In this document: piece by piece, positions 15,536-24,651 of the stretch
Position numbering within the stretch: position 1 is the first letter of the stretch
How the letters are laid out: the number at the start of each line of letters is the position of its first letter
NCBI GenBank assembly: GCA_038523925.1
Contig: JBCBIY010000008.1
Span: 62,001 to 126,000, forward strand
Reading direction: 5' to 3'
DNA from: JBCBWG01 sp038523925
GTDB lineage: Bacteria; Pseudomonadota; Alphaproteobacteria; Rhizobiales; Hyphomicrobiaceae
Length of the DNA: 64,000 nt
Notes under the pieces: model-generated
What the model was told of the DNA's origin: nothing
Databases searched by the model: none
The model's input: only the letters and a program-made list of their open reading frames with translations
Made by a program: the position numbers and the translations under genes

Positions 15536-16513
15536 CTACCAGCGCGCGAGCACGGCGCCCCAGGTAAAGCCGCCGCCCATTGCTTCCATCATGATCAGCT
15601 TATTGTCGGACAGCCGGCCGTCTTCGAACGCCTGATTGAGCGCGAGCGGGATTGACGCCGCCGATGTATTCCCGTGCCGCTCAAGCGTACGGACGATCTT
15701 TTCCGGCGCCACGTTGAGCTTCTTCGCGATCCCATCCAGGATCCGCATGTTCGCCTGATGCGGCACGAACAGGTCGACCTCACCCGCCGTGTAGCCGGAC
15801 ATCAAAAGCGTCTCTTCGATGACGCCAGAGATCTTCTGGACTGCATGGCGAAACACTTCACGGCCGTTCATGCGCAGATGCCCGACCGTCTTTGTTGAGC
15901 CTGGTCCGCCGTCGACATAGAGCAGGTCTTCAAGCCGCCCGTCGGAGCGGATGCGGCTTGCGACGATCCCGCGGTCTTCGCGCGTGCCAGTCGCTGTTTG
16001 CGCTTCGAGCACAACGGCCCCGGCGCCGTCACCGAAAAGCACGCACGTCGTGCGGTCCTTCCAGTCGATGATCCGTGAGAACGTCTCGGCGCCGACGACG
16101 ATCGCTCGGCGGGCCTGGCCGGCCTTCAGAAAGTTATCCGCCGTCGCAAGCGCATAAACGAACCCCGAGCACACCGCCTGAATATCGAACGCCGCCCCGC
16201 GCGTGACACCAAGGCCGTTTTGGATGCGGACTGCGGTTGCGGGAAACGTCCTGTCCGGCGTCGCGGTCGCACAGATGATCAGATCAATGTCGGTTGGATC
16301 GAGGCCGGAGCGGACCAGCGCCTGCTTGGCGGCGGCAAGGCCGAGGTCTGACGTCGTCTCATCATCGGCTGCAATATGGCGCGCGTGGATCCCCGTGCGC
16401 TCCACAATCCAGTCGTGGTTCGTGTCGACGATTTTGCTCAGCTCGTGATTGTCGACAACGCGCTTTGGCAGGCTCGCGCCAACGCCGCGGAAGACAGATC
16501 GGATGGTCGCCAT
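15536..16513 (-). CDS. fabH: Beta-ketoacyl-ACP synthase III
   Basis: A 325-residue condensing enzyme that starts fatty acid synthesis from acetyl-CoA and malonyl-ACP. The catalytic Cys lies in IQAVCSGFVYAL (C115), the His in FVPHQANMRI, and the Asn in RHGNTSAAS, so the Cys-His-Asn triad is intact. GAGGAG lies 7-8 nt before the ATG at 16513; in-frame codons upstream are not part of the family. It is downstream of plsX in the usual phospholipid and fatty acid cluster. Confidence 0.96.
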   Translation of the reverse strand: MATIRSVFRGVGASLPKRVVDNHELSKIVDTNHDWIVERTGIHARHIAADDETTSDLGLAAAKQALVRSGLDPTDIDLIICATATPDRTFPATAVRIQNGLGVTRGAAFDIQAVCSGFVYALATADNFLKAGQARRAIVVGAETFSRIIDWKDRTTCVLFGDGAGAVVLEAQTATGTREDRGIVASRIRSDGRLEDLLYVDGGPGSTKTVGHLRMNGREVFRHAVQKISGVIEETLLMSGYTAGEVDLFVPHQANMRILDGIAKKLNVAPEKIVRTLERHGNTSAASIPLALNQAFEDGRLSDNKLIMMEAMGGGFTWGAVLARW

Positions 16514-16619
16514 CAGGGCTCCTCGCTGCCGCACGGACTGCTGGTCAGCAGGCCCTCGATGAACGCGCACATGGCGCCGTTCGCGGTTACGAATGCAACG
16601 CTCACTGCAGAGCGTCCTG

Positions 16620-17666
16620 TCAGTCGGCTGTTGCCATTTCGCTCAACGTGCCGTGAAACGTCGCCACGTCATCAACGATCCGCCCAAGCAGCTGCGAACG
16701 GCCCATCTCGTAGCCGAGATCAATCGCGCTTGCAAAACCGAGCGCGTCCGTTCCGCCGTGAGACTTAACAACGAGACCATTCAGCCCAAGGAACGTTCCA
16801 CCATTGATCCGGCGCGGATCCATTTTCTGGCGAAGAACGCGAAACCCGCCTTGCGCGAGGAAGGCGCCGATCCGGGCCATGAGGGTCCGCGTCATGGCAG
16901 CCTTGAGGTACGCCCCGATCTGGCGCGCGGTCCCCTCCGCAGTCTTCAGCGCGATGTTGCCTGCAAAACCTTCGACCACGACCACGTCGACCGCGCCGAG
17001 CCCGATGTGGTCACCTTCGACAAAACCGCGGTAGTCGATTGGCAGATCCGTCGATCTTTGCAGGACCGCATGCGCCTCGCGGACATCCTCGCCGCCCTTC
17101 ACATCCTCAGAGCCGACGTTCAGCAGGCCGACCGACGGGCGCTCAACATGATAGAGCGCGCGCGCCATCGCAGCGCCCATCAGCGCCTGGTCGCACAGCT
17201 GGCGACTGTCGGCACCGATGTTCGCGCCAACATCAAGCACGATGCACTCGCTGTGCACGGTCGGCCAAATCGCGGCGATGGCCGGGCGTTCGATCTCGCC
17301 AAGCGGACGCAGCAGGAGCTTTGATATCGCCATGAGCGCGCCGGTGTTGCCGCCGGATACCGCAACCGCTGCAGCATCGTCGCGCACCGCTTCAACGGCG
17401 GCCCACATGCTCGTGCCCTTGCCCTTCCGCATAGCCTGCGCGGGCTTCGCATCCATCTCGATCAGACCATCGGTGTGGACGATCTCACACCGCGCACGGA
17501 GCGTCGGGCGAGACGCCAACTGATGCTCAATTTCTGGCTGATCGCCGAACAGGAGAAAAGCGAGCTCCGGGTTCCGCTCGAGCGAAAGCGCCGCGCCGGC
17601 CAAGACGATTTCAGGCCCACGGTCTCCGCCCATGGCGTCAAGGGCGATGGTGTGCTCGGCGGTCAT
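16620..17666 (-). CDS. plsX: Phosphate acyltransferase PlsX
   Basis: A 348-residue enzyme that turns acyl-ACP into acyl phosphate for glycerophospholipid synthesis. Family landmarks are the N-terminal IALDAMGGDRGP, the internal AVAVSGGNTGALMAIS, NVGSEDVKGG, and the C-terminal MDPRRINGGTFLGLNGLVVKSHGG. It works with fabH downstream (106-bp gap) and follows the yceD homologue, as in E. coli except that no rpmF lies between them. Confidence 0.95.
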   Translation of the reverse strand: MTAEHTIALDAMGGDRGPEIVLAGAALSLERNPELAFLLFGDQPEIEHQLASRPTLRARCEIVHTDGLIEMDAKPAQAMRKGKGTSMWAAVEAVRDDAAAVAVSGGNTGALMAISKLLLRPLGEIERPAIAAIWPTVHSECIVLDVGANIGADSRQLCDQALMGAAMARALYHVERPSVGLLNVGSEDVKGGEDVREAHAVLQRSTDLPIDYRGFVEGDHIGLGAVDVVVVEGFAGNIALKTAEGTARQIGAYLKAAMTRTLMARIGAFLAQGGFRVLRQKMDPRRINGGTFLGLNGLVVKSHGGTDALGFASAIDLGYEMGRSQLLGRIVDDVATFHGTLSEMATAD

Positions 17667-17793
17667 GGAGGAGCGGTCGCAGTCAACTTGAGGAGAACGG
17701 TGCGCACCATATCCATTGCGCTCGTTTGCGCAACCAGAGCCACAACCGAGCCGTTGTCGCCCCGGACCGCGGGCTTTGCGGGCGTCAACCCTG

Positions 17794-18333
17794 CTAGCTG
17801 TCGTCGCCAGCCTTCAGTTTTGCAAGCGACGCGAACGGCGAGGCCTCCTTGGCGTCTTCGACAGGCGGCGTTCCGGCCTGCGAGACATCCAGTGCGGCAT
17901 CGGGTGCGCGTGGGAACGGGTCGAGCGCGCTTGCGACGACCTGCTCGATGATTGGGCCAAGCGCGATGCGATTGCCGCGGATCGGTTCTGGCTCGTCGCC
18001 GCTTAACGGGTCAACCTCGATTTCGCCACCGCTCGCAGCCTCGGGCGGGAGGCGCGCAGAGAGCCGGTAGGCGATCTCGAAAGGCTCTTCCATCGATTGG
18101 CCTACAGGTTCGAGCGTCACGCCGCACGTCTGCTGCACGCGCGCGCGGATCGTGCCTGACGCGTCGAAGCCATCGGCGCCGGCCGGTAGGATGTCGTAGG
18201 CAACCGAGAGCGCGTCGACTGCAACAATGCCGAGCCGGTCCGCAAGCGCTTTCCGCGCGGCCGCGTCGAACGTGTGTTGCGTCTCGAGACCGCCTGACGG
18301 GATCTCACGCAGCGTATGATCAAGCTCAAGCAA
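17794..18333 (-). CDS. yceD: YceD/DUF177-family protein
   Basis: About 179 residues, acidic (FDASGTIRARVQQTCGVTLEPV then EPFEIAYRL and EEVDPL-like acidic segments). The VQQTCGVTLEPV stretch is the family core. The best start is a TTG at 18333, where AGGAGG lies 8 nt upstream; longer in-frame readings extend into Cys/Arg-rich sequence that looks non-coding. In other bacteria this family sits next to rpmF and plsX and is linked to 23S rRNA or ribosome assembly; here it precedes plsX directly. Confidence 0.82.
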   Translation of the reverse strand: MLELDHTLREIPSGGLETQHTFDAAARKALADRLGIVAVDALSVAYDILPAGADGFDASGTIRARVQQTCGVTLEPVGQSMEEPFEIAYRLSARLPPEAASGGEIEVDPLSGDEPEPIRGNRIALGPIIEQVVASALDPFPRAPDAALDVSQAGTPPVEDAKEASPFASLAKLKAGDDS

Positions 18334-18458
18334 AACGTCTGCCTCCTGGCAACAGCGGGCTCGGCGCGTTGCTGTCGCCCAACATCGCCATCCGCCACTC
18401 CAATATGGCCCTTCCGCGCTTTCACCGCTATCACGGCGCGCGAAACATAGGCGGCGGC

Positions 18459-19370
18459 ATGCAAAACCTATCGGGCATTGAACCGGCAACGGAGCCGGAA
18501 ACGTTCAAGCGCACGGTCAGCGGCGGTGTCCGCGTGATGGCGCGCCGTTACGCGGCGGAGGGCGGGAACGCGGGCCGGCGCACCGCGGTTTGTCTTGCGG
18601 GACTGACGCGCAATGGCCGCGACTTCGACGTGCTCGCCCGCGCGCTTTCGACCGGCCCGGACGCGCGCAACGTGCTGACGATCGACATGCGCGGTCGCGG
18701 CGGGTCGGACTTCGACAGCGACTGGCGCAACTATACGATCCAGACAGAGACCGCCGACCTCATCGACGTCTTGACCTCGGAAGAGCTCGACCACGTGGCC
18801 CTGATCGGGACATCGCGCGGCGGCCTGATTGCGATGGCGCTTGCAGCGATCCAGCCGACGCGGCTCGGCGTCGTCGTGCTCAACGACATCGGGCCCATCA
18901 TCGAGATCGACGGCTTGTCCCGCATCGCAGGCTACGTTGGAAAGATGCCGGCACCTGATACCTGGGAGGAGGCAGCAAGCCTCTGCCGGCGCATGGCCGA
19001 ACGCGACTTTCCAAACGTAACCGATGACGGCTGGGACCGGATCGCGCGGCAATGGTTCAACGACGAAGGCGGTCGGCCCGTGCCCGGTTACGACCCGGCG
19101 ATTGCCCAGACATTCGCGATGACGAAGGATGGCATCCCGGAACTTTGGCCGCAGTTTACGGGGCTCACCCGCGTGCCGTGTCTCGCGATCCGTGGAGGGC
19201 GCTCGGACCTTTTGAGCGAGGCGACCGTCCGCGAGATGGCGCAGCGCCACCCACACTTCCGAGCACACACCGTCGCGGACGAAGGCCACGCGCCGCTCCT
19301 GAAAGACGCGCAGACCCTTGCGGTAATCGCGCAGTTTCTGCGCGATACTGATGATGATCAGCGGGCTTGA
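18459..19370 (+). CDS. Alpha/beta hydrolase
   Basis: A 303-residue alpha/beta-hydrolase-fold protein. It contains VCLAGLTRNGRDFDVLA as the strand-turn near the oxyanion hole, the nucleophile elbow GTSRGG, a likely acid Asp in RGGRSDLL, and the catalytic His in DEGHAPLL. I chose the ATG at 18459, with a purine-rich GGCGGCGG directly before it; ATG at 18405 would add 18 residues. It is divergent from the yceD-plsX operon, with the start codons about 125 bp apart. Substrate unknown. Confidence 0.87.
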   Translation: MQNLSGIEPATEPETFKRTVSGGVRVMARRYAAEGGNAGRRTAVCLAGLTRNGRDFDVLARALSTGPDARNVLTIDMRGRGGSDFDSDWRNYTIQTETADLIDVLTSEELDHVALIGTSRGGLIAMALAAIQPTRLGVVVLNDIGPIIEIDGLSRIAGYVGKMPAPDTWEEAASLCRRMAERDFPNVTDDGWDRIARQWFNDEGGRPVPGYDPAIAQTFAMTKDGIPELWPQFTGLTRVPCLAIRGGRSDLLSEATVREMAQRHPHFRAHTVADEGHAPLLKDAQTLAVIAQFLRDTDDDQRA

Positions 19371-19394
19371 GGCCGCGCGGGTGACAGGTTCGGA

Positions 19395-21773
19395 CTAGAA
19401 CTCGTTGTTGTCGATGCGGCTTGAGAATTCCGTACTGCCGCCGGATGCGAGGATCCGCGCCTGTTCGACCCAGCGCTCGCGTTCAATACGCCCGCGGAAG
19501 TCGAAGGCCGTGCTGAAGTAGTCGATGTCCTGGTTCGTCCAGTTCGCGATCTGCTCATAGCGCGTCACGCCCATCGCGTTCAGCCGCCGCTCGATCAGCA
19601 CACCGATGCCGCGGACACGCTTCAGATCATCGTCGCCCGCCGGGTCCGTGTTGCCGCCAGACGTCAGTGCCGCCGAGCGGACGGAGCGCAACTCGCTGCC
19701 CGATGTTGACGGCGGTGGCGGTGGCGCTAGGGACGTGTCGTCTTCCCCTGCCGGCGTTTGTGGTGGGTCGGCGGGGCCTGCCGCCGCGGCGATTGCGGCG
19801 GCGACGCCTGTCAGGCCCGTCGCCGCCCCGAGCGCCGACGTGTCATCTGGTGTGTCGTCGCGTTCCGGAACGGGTGCCGGATCGTCGTCCAGCGGTGCGA
19901 TCGTTGCGATCTGGTCAGCCAAACTTGGTGCTGGCTCAGGCTCAGGCTCTAGTTGAGGCTCTAGCTCAGGCACAGTTGCCGGTGGCGGAGACGGCGCCTC
20001 GATTTCGGCGACGGGCTCGGCCTCCGGTGCTGGCGGCGGCGCGCTGTAGGCGGCCGGCAGCGGCGTTGCCTGGACAGCGGTGCCTAACGCTTCGAGACGA
20101 TGGCGCCGGGCAAACGACGTCTCGGTGCCGCTTGCCAGCATGCGGGCTTGCTCAATCCAGTTGTCGCGCTGGACCCGGCCATCCTCGCCGAGGTCGGCAT
20201 TGGCCGCGTCGACATCGTCGGCTGTCCAATCTGCGATTTGGGCGTACGTCGTAACTCCGCGGCCGATCAGCTTGCGCTCCTCACGGATGCCGATGCCTCG
20301 GATGCGCTTGAGATCGTCGGCCTGATCGAACGCGGCATCCGAAGCAAGGCCGGGCAACGCAGACGAGCGGACCGAGCGGAGCACGTTTGGCGGTGCCGCA
20401 GCGTCCGGCGCAGGCTCGGGAGTGGCGATCGGCAGTGCGGCCGGTTCCGGCACCGGCTCGACCGCTGGTGGCTCGTCGTCAGCGGTAAACGCTGCGACTG
20501 CAGCAGCGCCGCCTGCGATTGGCGCAATCGTGGCAATCTGGCTTGCAAGCGTGTCCGACCGCTCGGCTTCTGGGGCCGGATCGGGATCGGGCTCCGGCGA
20601 TGGCGCCGGAGCGCTGACGTTGGCCGCATCAGACTGCGCCTCTGACCGCGCGGTGGCAGCAAGCGCTGCGGCCGCTGAGACCGCACCTGCAATCCCGGCC
20701 TTGCCGAGATCAGATGCCTCCCAAGTCCGCCCGACGCTGTCGCGCGAGGCGGGCGGCTCTGGCGGTGGCGCGCCCACAGATGCCTCAGCGGCTTGCGGCG
20801 CGGTTGGTGGCGGCGCCATGGCCATGACGCGCTGCGCGGCGGCCGCGGCTGCGTTCTGACGGGCGGTGTCGTCGACCACAGGCGCCGCTGGTGGTGCAGG
20901 CGTTGGCTCGGGTTCGCGCGGCGGCTCCGTCGGCTCCAAGGGCTCTGAGGGCGCGCTTGCGATCGGGGGCGGCGCGGCCGGTATCGGCGCCGGGTCCGGC
21001 TCCGGTGGCGGCGCGGGCGGCACGATTTCGCGGGCGACGCTTGTGTCAGCGGCCGGGAACGCAACTGAGAGATCGCCCATCGCCCGTCCGGCGGAATAGG
21101 CCGTGGCGCCACCGGCTGCGAGGACTTCCGCCTGCTCAATCCAATTTTCTGACGAGATCCGCCCGCCGAGGCCCAGTGCCTCGTCGAGCCGGCCGACTTG
21201 GGCTGAATCCAGGTTCGCGATGTCGGCGTAGCGCATGAGGCCACGCTCCTTGAGCGCAGACGCGAGCGCCGTATCGATCGCGTAGATATTCTCGAGGTCG
21301 TCGGCAGGGCCTGGCGCCGGGCCCGCGAAGGCAACCGCTTCGATCCGCTCAGCGTCTGGCTGGCCGGTCTGCGGCGGCGGCGCAGCGGTTCCGAACGCCT
21401 GCGCGACGCCTGCAACTGCGGCGCCTGCCGCTGCGACGCCCGCGGTTGCTGCGCCGGCATCAAATGACTGAGGCGCCTCAGCCGTGCGGGCTGCAATCGG
21501 TTCGATCTGCTCGATGCGCGGGGCAACGGGTTCAAGTGCCGGGGCTGACTGGTCGGCCTGGCGGCCATCGCCTGTCAGCGCGTTGTGAAACTTCACGGTC
21601 GTTGGCGACGCGGCCGCCGCCGCGACCGGTGCCGCTGTCTGCACAACCGGCTCTGCCGCAGTCTCGCGCAGCGTGCCGGGGAACATCAGGCGGCGCGTCA
21701 TGCACCCGAACATCGCACCAAGGAAGTAGGCGCCGAGGAGCAGCGCGGCTGTCTCCCAGAGAAGCATCGTCAT
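19395..21773 (-). CDS. Membrane-anchored protein with three HhH-like repeats and Pro/Ala/Glu-rich linkers
   Basis: 792 residues. One N-terminal transmembrane helix (about 4-24, LLWETAALLLGAYFLGAMFG) is followed by long low-complexity linkers rich in Ala, Pro and Glu. Three related helix-hairpin-helix-like domains lie at about 158-229, 484-556 and 714-786, each with the pattern DDLKRxRGIG...R.Y.QIA.WT..D.........GR......W.EQA..LA.G. Similar domains are annotated as predicted 5' DNA nuclease or H3TH domains, but nothing here shows a nuclease active site. Domain 1 has lost the RGIG motif. It lies directly downstream of a membrane microprotein and a BON/OmpA gene, which suggests an envelope role. 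Confidence 0.8.
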   Translation of the reverse strand: MTMLLWETAALLLGAYFLGAMFGCMTRRLMFPGTLRETAAEPVVQTAAPVAAAAASPTTVKFHNALTGDGRQADQSAPALEPVAPRIEQIEPIAARTAEAPQSFDAGAATAGVAAAGAAVAGVAQAFGTAAPPPQTGQPDAERIEAVAFAGPAPGPADDLENIYAIDTALASALKERGLMRYADIANLDSAQVGRLDEALGLGGRISSENWIEQAEVLAAGGATAYSAGRAMGDLSVAFPAADTSVAREIVPPAPPPEPDPAPIPAAPPPIASAPSEPLEPTEPPREPEPTPAPPAAPVVDDTARQNAAAAAAQRVMAMAPPPTAPQAAEASVGAPPPEPPASRDSVGRTWEASDLGKAGIAGAVSAAAALAATARSEAQSDAANVSAPAPSPEPDPDPAPEAERSDTLASQIATIAPIAGGAAAVAAFTADDEPPAVEPVPEPAALPIATPEPAPDAAAPPNVLRSVRSSALPGLASDAAFDQADDLKRIRGIGIREERKLIGRGVTTYAQIADWTADDVDAANADLGEDGRVQRDNWIEQARMLASGTETSFARRHRLEALGTAVQATPLPAAYSAPPPAPEAEPVAEIEAPSPPPATVPELEPQLEPEPEPAPSLADQIATIAPLDDDPAPVPERDDTPDDTSALGAATGLTGVAAAIAAAAGPADPPQTPAGEDDTSLAPPPPPSTSGSELRSVRSAALTSGGNTDPAGDDDLKRVRGIGVLIERRLNAMGVTRYEQIANWTNQDIDYFSTAFDFRGRIERERWVEQARILASGGSTEFSSRIDNNEF

Positions 21774-21839
21774 CGCAGCAAACTCTTTGCCATTGGATCG
21801 ACCGTCAGACGGATTGCGGGCTCAAGCAACGCGCCGCGC

Positions 21840-21938
21840 TCAGTCGCTCTCGCGGCTGCACGACATCCAGCCCACAACGAGGCCGAAGGCGAACGCCGCG
21901 GCGACGTACCAACCGAGTTGCCAAACGAGATAGTCCAT
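21840..21938 (-). CDS. 32-residue membrane microprotein
   Basis: A short reading frame starting MDYLVWQLGW, running through YVAAAFAFGLVVGWM and ending CSRESD. It is a single hydrophobic helix with a polar C-terminal end and paired Trp residues at the membrane borders. AAAGAGAG lies 2-9 nt before the ATG. It fills the gap between the HhH protein and the BON/OmpA gene on the same strand. Its Trp/Gly pattern is like the anchor of the HhH protein (LLWETAALLLGAYFLGAMFG), so the two may be related or interact. Too short to classify by family. Confidence 0.6.
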   Translation of the reverse strand: MDYLVWQLGWYVAAAFAFGLVVGWMSCSRESD

Positions 21939-22026
21939 CGCTCTCTTTGCCCCTGCTGCTGACAGCGCCGAAAGCGCAACGCGCGTCCAGTACCGTCTCC
22001 CCCGCCATCCTGTCTCCGCCCGCGCC

Positions 22027-24480
22027 TTATTCGCGGCGAACTGTAAATTCGATGCGCCGGTTGCGCGCGCGATTGTCCGAAGTGGTGTTCGGCACGAGCG
22101 GCTGGCTCTCGCCGAAGCCTGTCGCGTTCAGCCGGCTCCGGTCAACGCCGGCATCCACCAGGAATGCGACGACGGCCTGAGCGCGGCGCTCAGACAAGCG
22201 CTGATTGTTCTCGTCGGTGCCTTGCGAGTCGGTATGGCCCGATATGTCGATGCGCACATTTTCACAATTGATCACGGCGTCCGCGATCCGGTTGAGGATC
22301 GAATAGCTCGAACGCTTGATGTCGGAACGCGCGAGCTCAAAGTTGATCTTGCCGGTGGATTTCACGGAATCGAGCGCGCGCTGGCAGCGATCCTGCGCCG
22401 CGCGGATGCGGGCGGTCTCGGCTTCAATCCGCTTTGCTTCGGCATCAGCGCGCTTGGCTTCCGCCTCGAGGCGCTGTTTGCGCTCTTCTTCTGCAAGACG
22501 CCGCTTGCGTTCATCTTCGGCAGCGCGCTCGGCCTGGAGCCGGGCCTCTTCCGCGCGGCGGCGGGCTGCCTCTTCGCGGCGGCGCTCTTCTTCAGCGGCG
22601 ATCTCGGCCCGCCGGCGCGCTTCCGCCTGGCGCCGGGCTTCAGCGGCGGCCGCAACGCGGCGCTCGTCGTCCGCCTTCGCACGTTGACGCGCTTCACGCT
22701 CTGACCAGATCATTGCGTCTGACTTCACGAGCACGCGGTCGGTGCCCGAATACCCCTCGGCAAGCGACGACGCGAGCCGCTGCTTGATGACGGTCGCAGC
22801 GCCCGTGTCCGGCGCCTCGCCCGTGATCGTCAGTTGTTGCGCGTTCAGCGTCGCAGCCCCGGACCGCAGACGCGCGAGGAGTTCGAGCCCCGTCATCGCA
22901 ACGCCAGACCAGACTTCAGACCGCGCCGGCGAAACCCGCATGCGGTCATCGACGATGATGTTGGGAAACAAGGTCTGTGCCTTGTCGATCAGTGCGGTCC
23001 GCGTACGCGAATCCGGCACCTCGCCTGAAAGGACGACCGTCCCGTCCGTGCGCTGTGCCTGCCAACGCAACTTCGGCTCAGGCGCCTTGAGGATCGAAAG
23101 CGCAACGTTTGTGCGGCACGACCGGCTGGTCGAGGCCCGAAGCCGCCCGGCAAGCCGCGTCTGCAGCGCCGGATCGCGCGTCTCGCCAAATAGCGTGAAT
23201 TCAGCGTCGATCATCCGCAAGCGGCCGTTGCCGATCGACTGCAGCCCGCTCAAGCCACTGTTAATGCAGGTTGACCATCCGTCCGGCTGGCCGCGCGCGA
23301 TGCTGAGGTTGTCGGTCACCTTGCGGTTCGGAAACGCCTCGGTCGCGCGCTGCAGAAGCGCCTGGCGTTGCGCTTGGCTTGGCACAGACCCCGTCAGCAG
23401 AAGTTCCGCCTCGGTGACCGCGATGCTCGTCTCGTATGGGTCCGCAACCGGCAGGTCCGGCTGATTGAACTTGATGTCCTGGTCCAGCGTGAACGGACGC
23501 CGGACCGCGCGCTCCAGCGCCGCGCGCACGTCGGTCGCCGTCGCTTCGCGCTCAGCAAGGCCGATCACCGTAACAACGGCGTCCTCAAGCTTCAGCGCGA
23601 CTGTCTTGAGCGGCTTGATCTCGCGCAGCAGCGCGCCGACCGTCAGCAGCCAGCGATTGGGCTGACCGGACGCGACAACCATCTTGTCGACGATCGCGGC
23701 ACTCGGGAACGTGCGCTTGACTGCGTCGGCAAGCGTGCTGCGCGCCTGATCGTTTGGAACGTGGCCTTCGAAGACGACTTGCTTGCCATCAAACGCGGCG
23801 GACCACGTATAGGGCGACACGGCAGGCGGCGTGATTTCGTCTTTCACAAGACGAACCCCGTCTGGCAGGGCCTGGGCCAGCGCGCCGCGCACGCGGGCGT
23901 AATCTCCGACCGTTCGCGCGCGGCCATTGATGGCAAAGTCGCGGTCGCGCATGTCGACCTGCGCGCCGGGTTCAAGACGTGAAAGCTGCGACAACGCGAA
24001 CTTGATGCCCCCGACCCACAACGCACGCTCGGGCGCACCGCGCGCGGGCTTCATCTCGTCGGCAATCCGCGCATCGGCAAAGAGCTCGCGTGCCGTCCCG
24101 ATGATGGTCGCGCGCGTCTCGCTATCGGGCACGAACCCCGTCAACTGTATCTGCCCGCCATCGCGGCGCGCAGTCCAGGTGTAGTTTTCCTGCTCTTCGA
24201 TAACGGAGGCGCGATTGTCGGCGATGCGCACGCCCCAGACGGAGCGGACGATGTCAGACGCCTCGCGGCGCTGCTCGGGGGTGTAGGCCGCCCCGTCGAT
24301 TTGGCCGTCGCGGCCTTCAAAGCCTGTCCGCGCCCAGCCGAGTCCGACCTGCTCGAGCTTCGTCGACGTCCGCTCACGCAGATCCGTCTCGATGGCCTCG
24401 TGCTTGCTGGAGACTGCAAACGCAATCAAAAGGCCGAGCGGGAGTACGCCCCACATCCAACGCAGCCAGTTACATCGCAT
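22027..24480 (-). CDS. BON-repeat protein with coiled coil and C-terminal OmpA peptidoglycan-binding domain
   Basis: 817 residues. An uncleaved-looking N-terminal hydrophobic anchor (about 8-24) precedes four BON-like repeats of roughly 130 residues, each with a YTW-like start, a V.L.G.VP....R..L strand-helix and a second half ending in a T..G.A strand. Then comes a charged Arg/Glu/Ala coiled coil of about 120 residues, and finally an OmpA-like domain with INFELARSDIK, ISGHTDSQGT and NRRIEFTV, the peptidoglycan-binding Asp and Arg positions. This layout recalls ArfA of Mycobacterium (BON plus OmpA). It probably links the inner membrane to the cell wall and is the first gene of the leftward three-gene module. 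Confidence 0.87.
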   Translation of the reverse strand: MRCNWLRWMWGVLPLGLLIAFAVSSKHEAIETDLRERTSTKLEQVGLGWARTGFEGRDGQIDGAAYTPEQRREASDIVRSVWGVRIADNRASVIEEQENYTWTARRDGGQIQLTGFVPDSETRATIIGTARELFADARIADEMKPARGAPERALWVGGIKFALSQLSRLEPGAQVDMRDRDFAINGRARTVGDYARVRGALAQALPDGVRLVKDEITPPAVSPYTWSAAFDGKQVVFEGHVPNDQARSTLADAVKRTFPSAAIVDKMVVASGQPNRWLLTVGALLREIKPLKTVALKLEDAVVTVIGLAEREATATDVRAALERAVRRPFTLDQDIKFNQPDLPVADPYETSIAVTEAELLLTGSVPSQAQRQALLQRATEAFPNRKVTDNLSIARGQPDGWSTCINSGLSGLQSIGNGRLRMIDAEFTLFGETRDPALQTRLAGRLRASTSRSCRTNVALSILKAPEPKLRWQAQRTDGTVVLSGEVPDSRTRTALIDKAQTLFPNIIVDDRMRVSPARSEVWSGVAMTGLELLARLRSGAATLNAQQLTITGEAPDTGAATVIKQRLASSLAEGYSGTDRVLVKSDAMIWSEREARQRAKADDERRVAAAAEARRQAEARRRAEIAAEEERRREEAARRRAEEARLQAERAAEDERKRRLAEEERKQRLEAEAKRADAEAKRIEAETARIRAAQDRCQRALDSVKSTGKINFELARSDIKRSSYSILNRIADAVINCENVRIDISGHTDSQGTDENNQRLSERRAQAVVAFLVDAGVDRSRLNATGFGESQPLVPNTTSDNRARNRRIEFTVRRE

Positions 24481-24651
24481 GCCCGTGTGACCCGTTCCTT
24501 CGCGAGTTCAGGAGTGCCGCTGGTTGCTTATGCCCTCAGACACCCACCCCCCGCAATGGCCTAGCGGCGATACGGTAAGCGGCGCAAGGATGGTCTCTCA
24601 GCACGCCCTCGTTTGTAGTGGGCCGTGCACCGGCAAAGCAACAGCGCCGCT

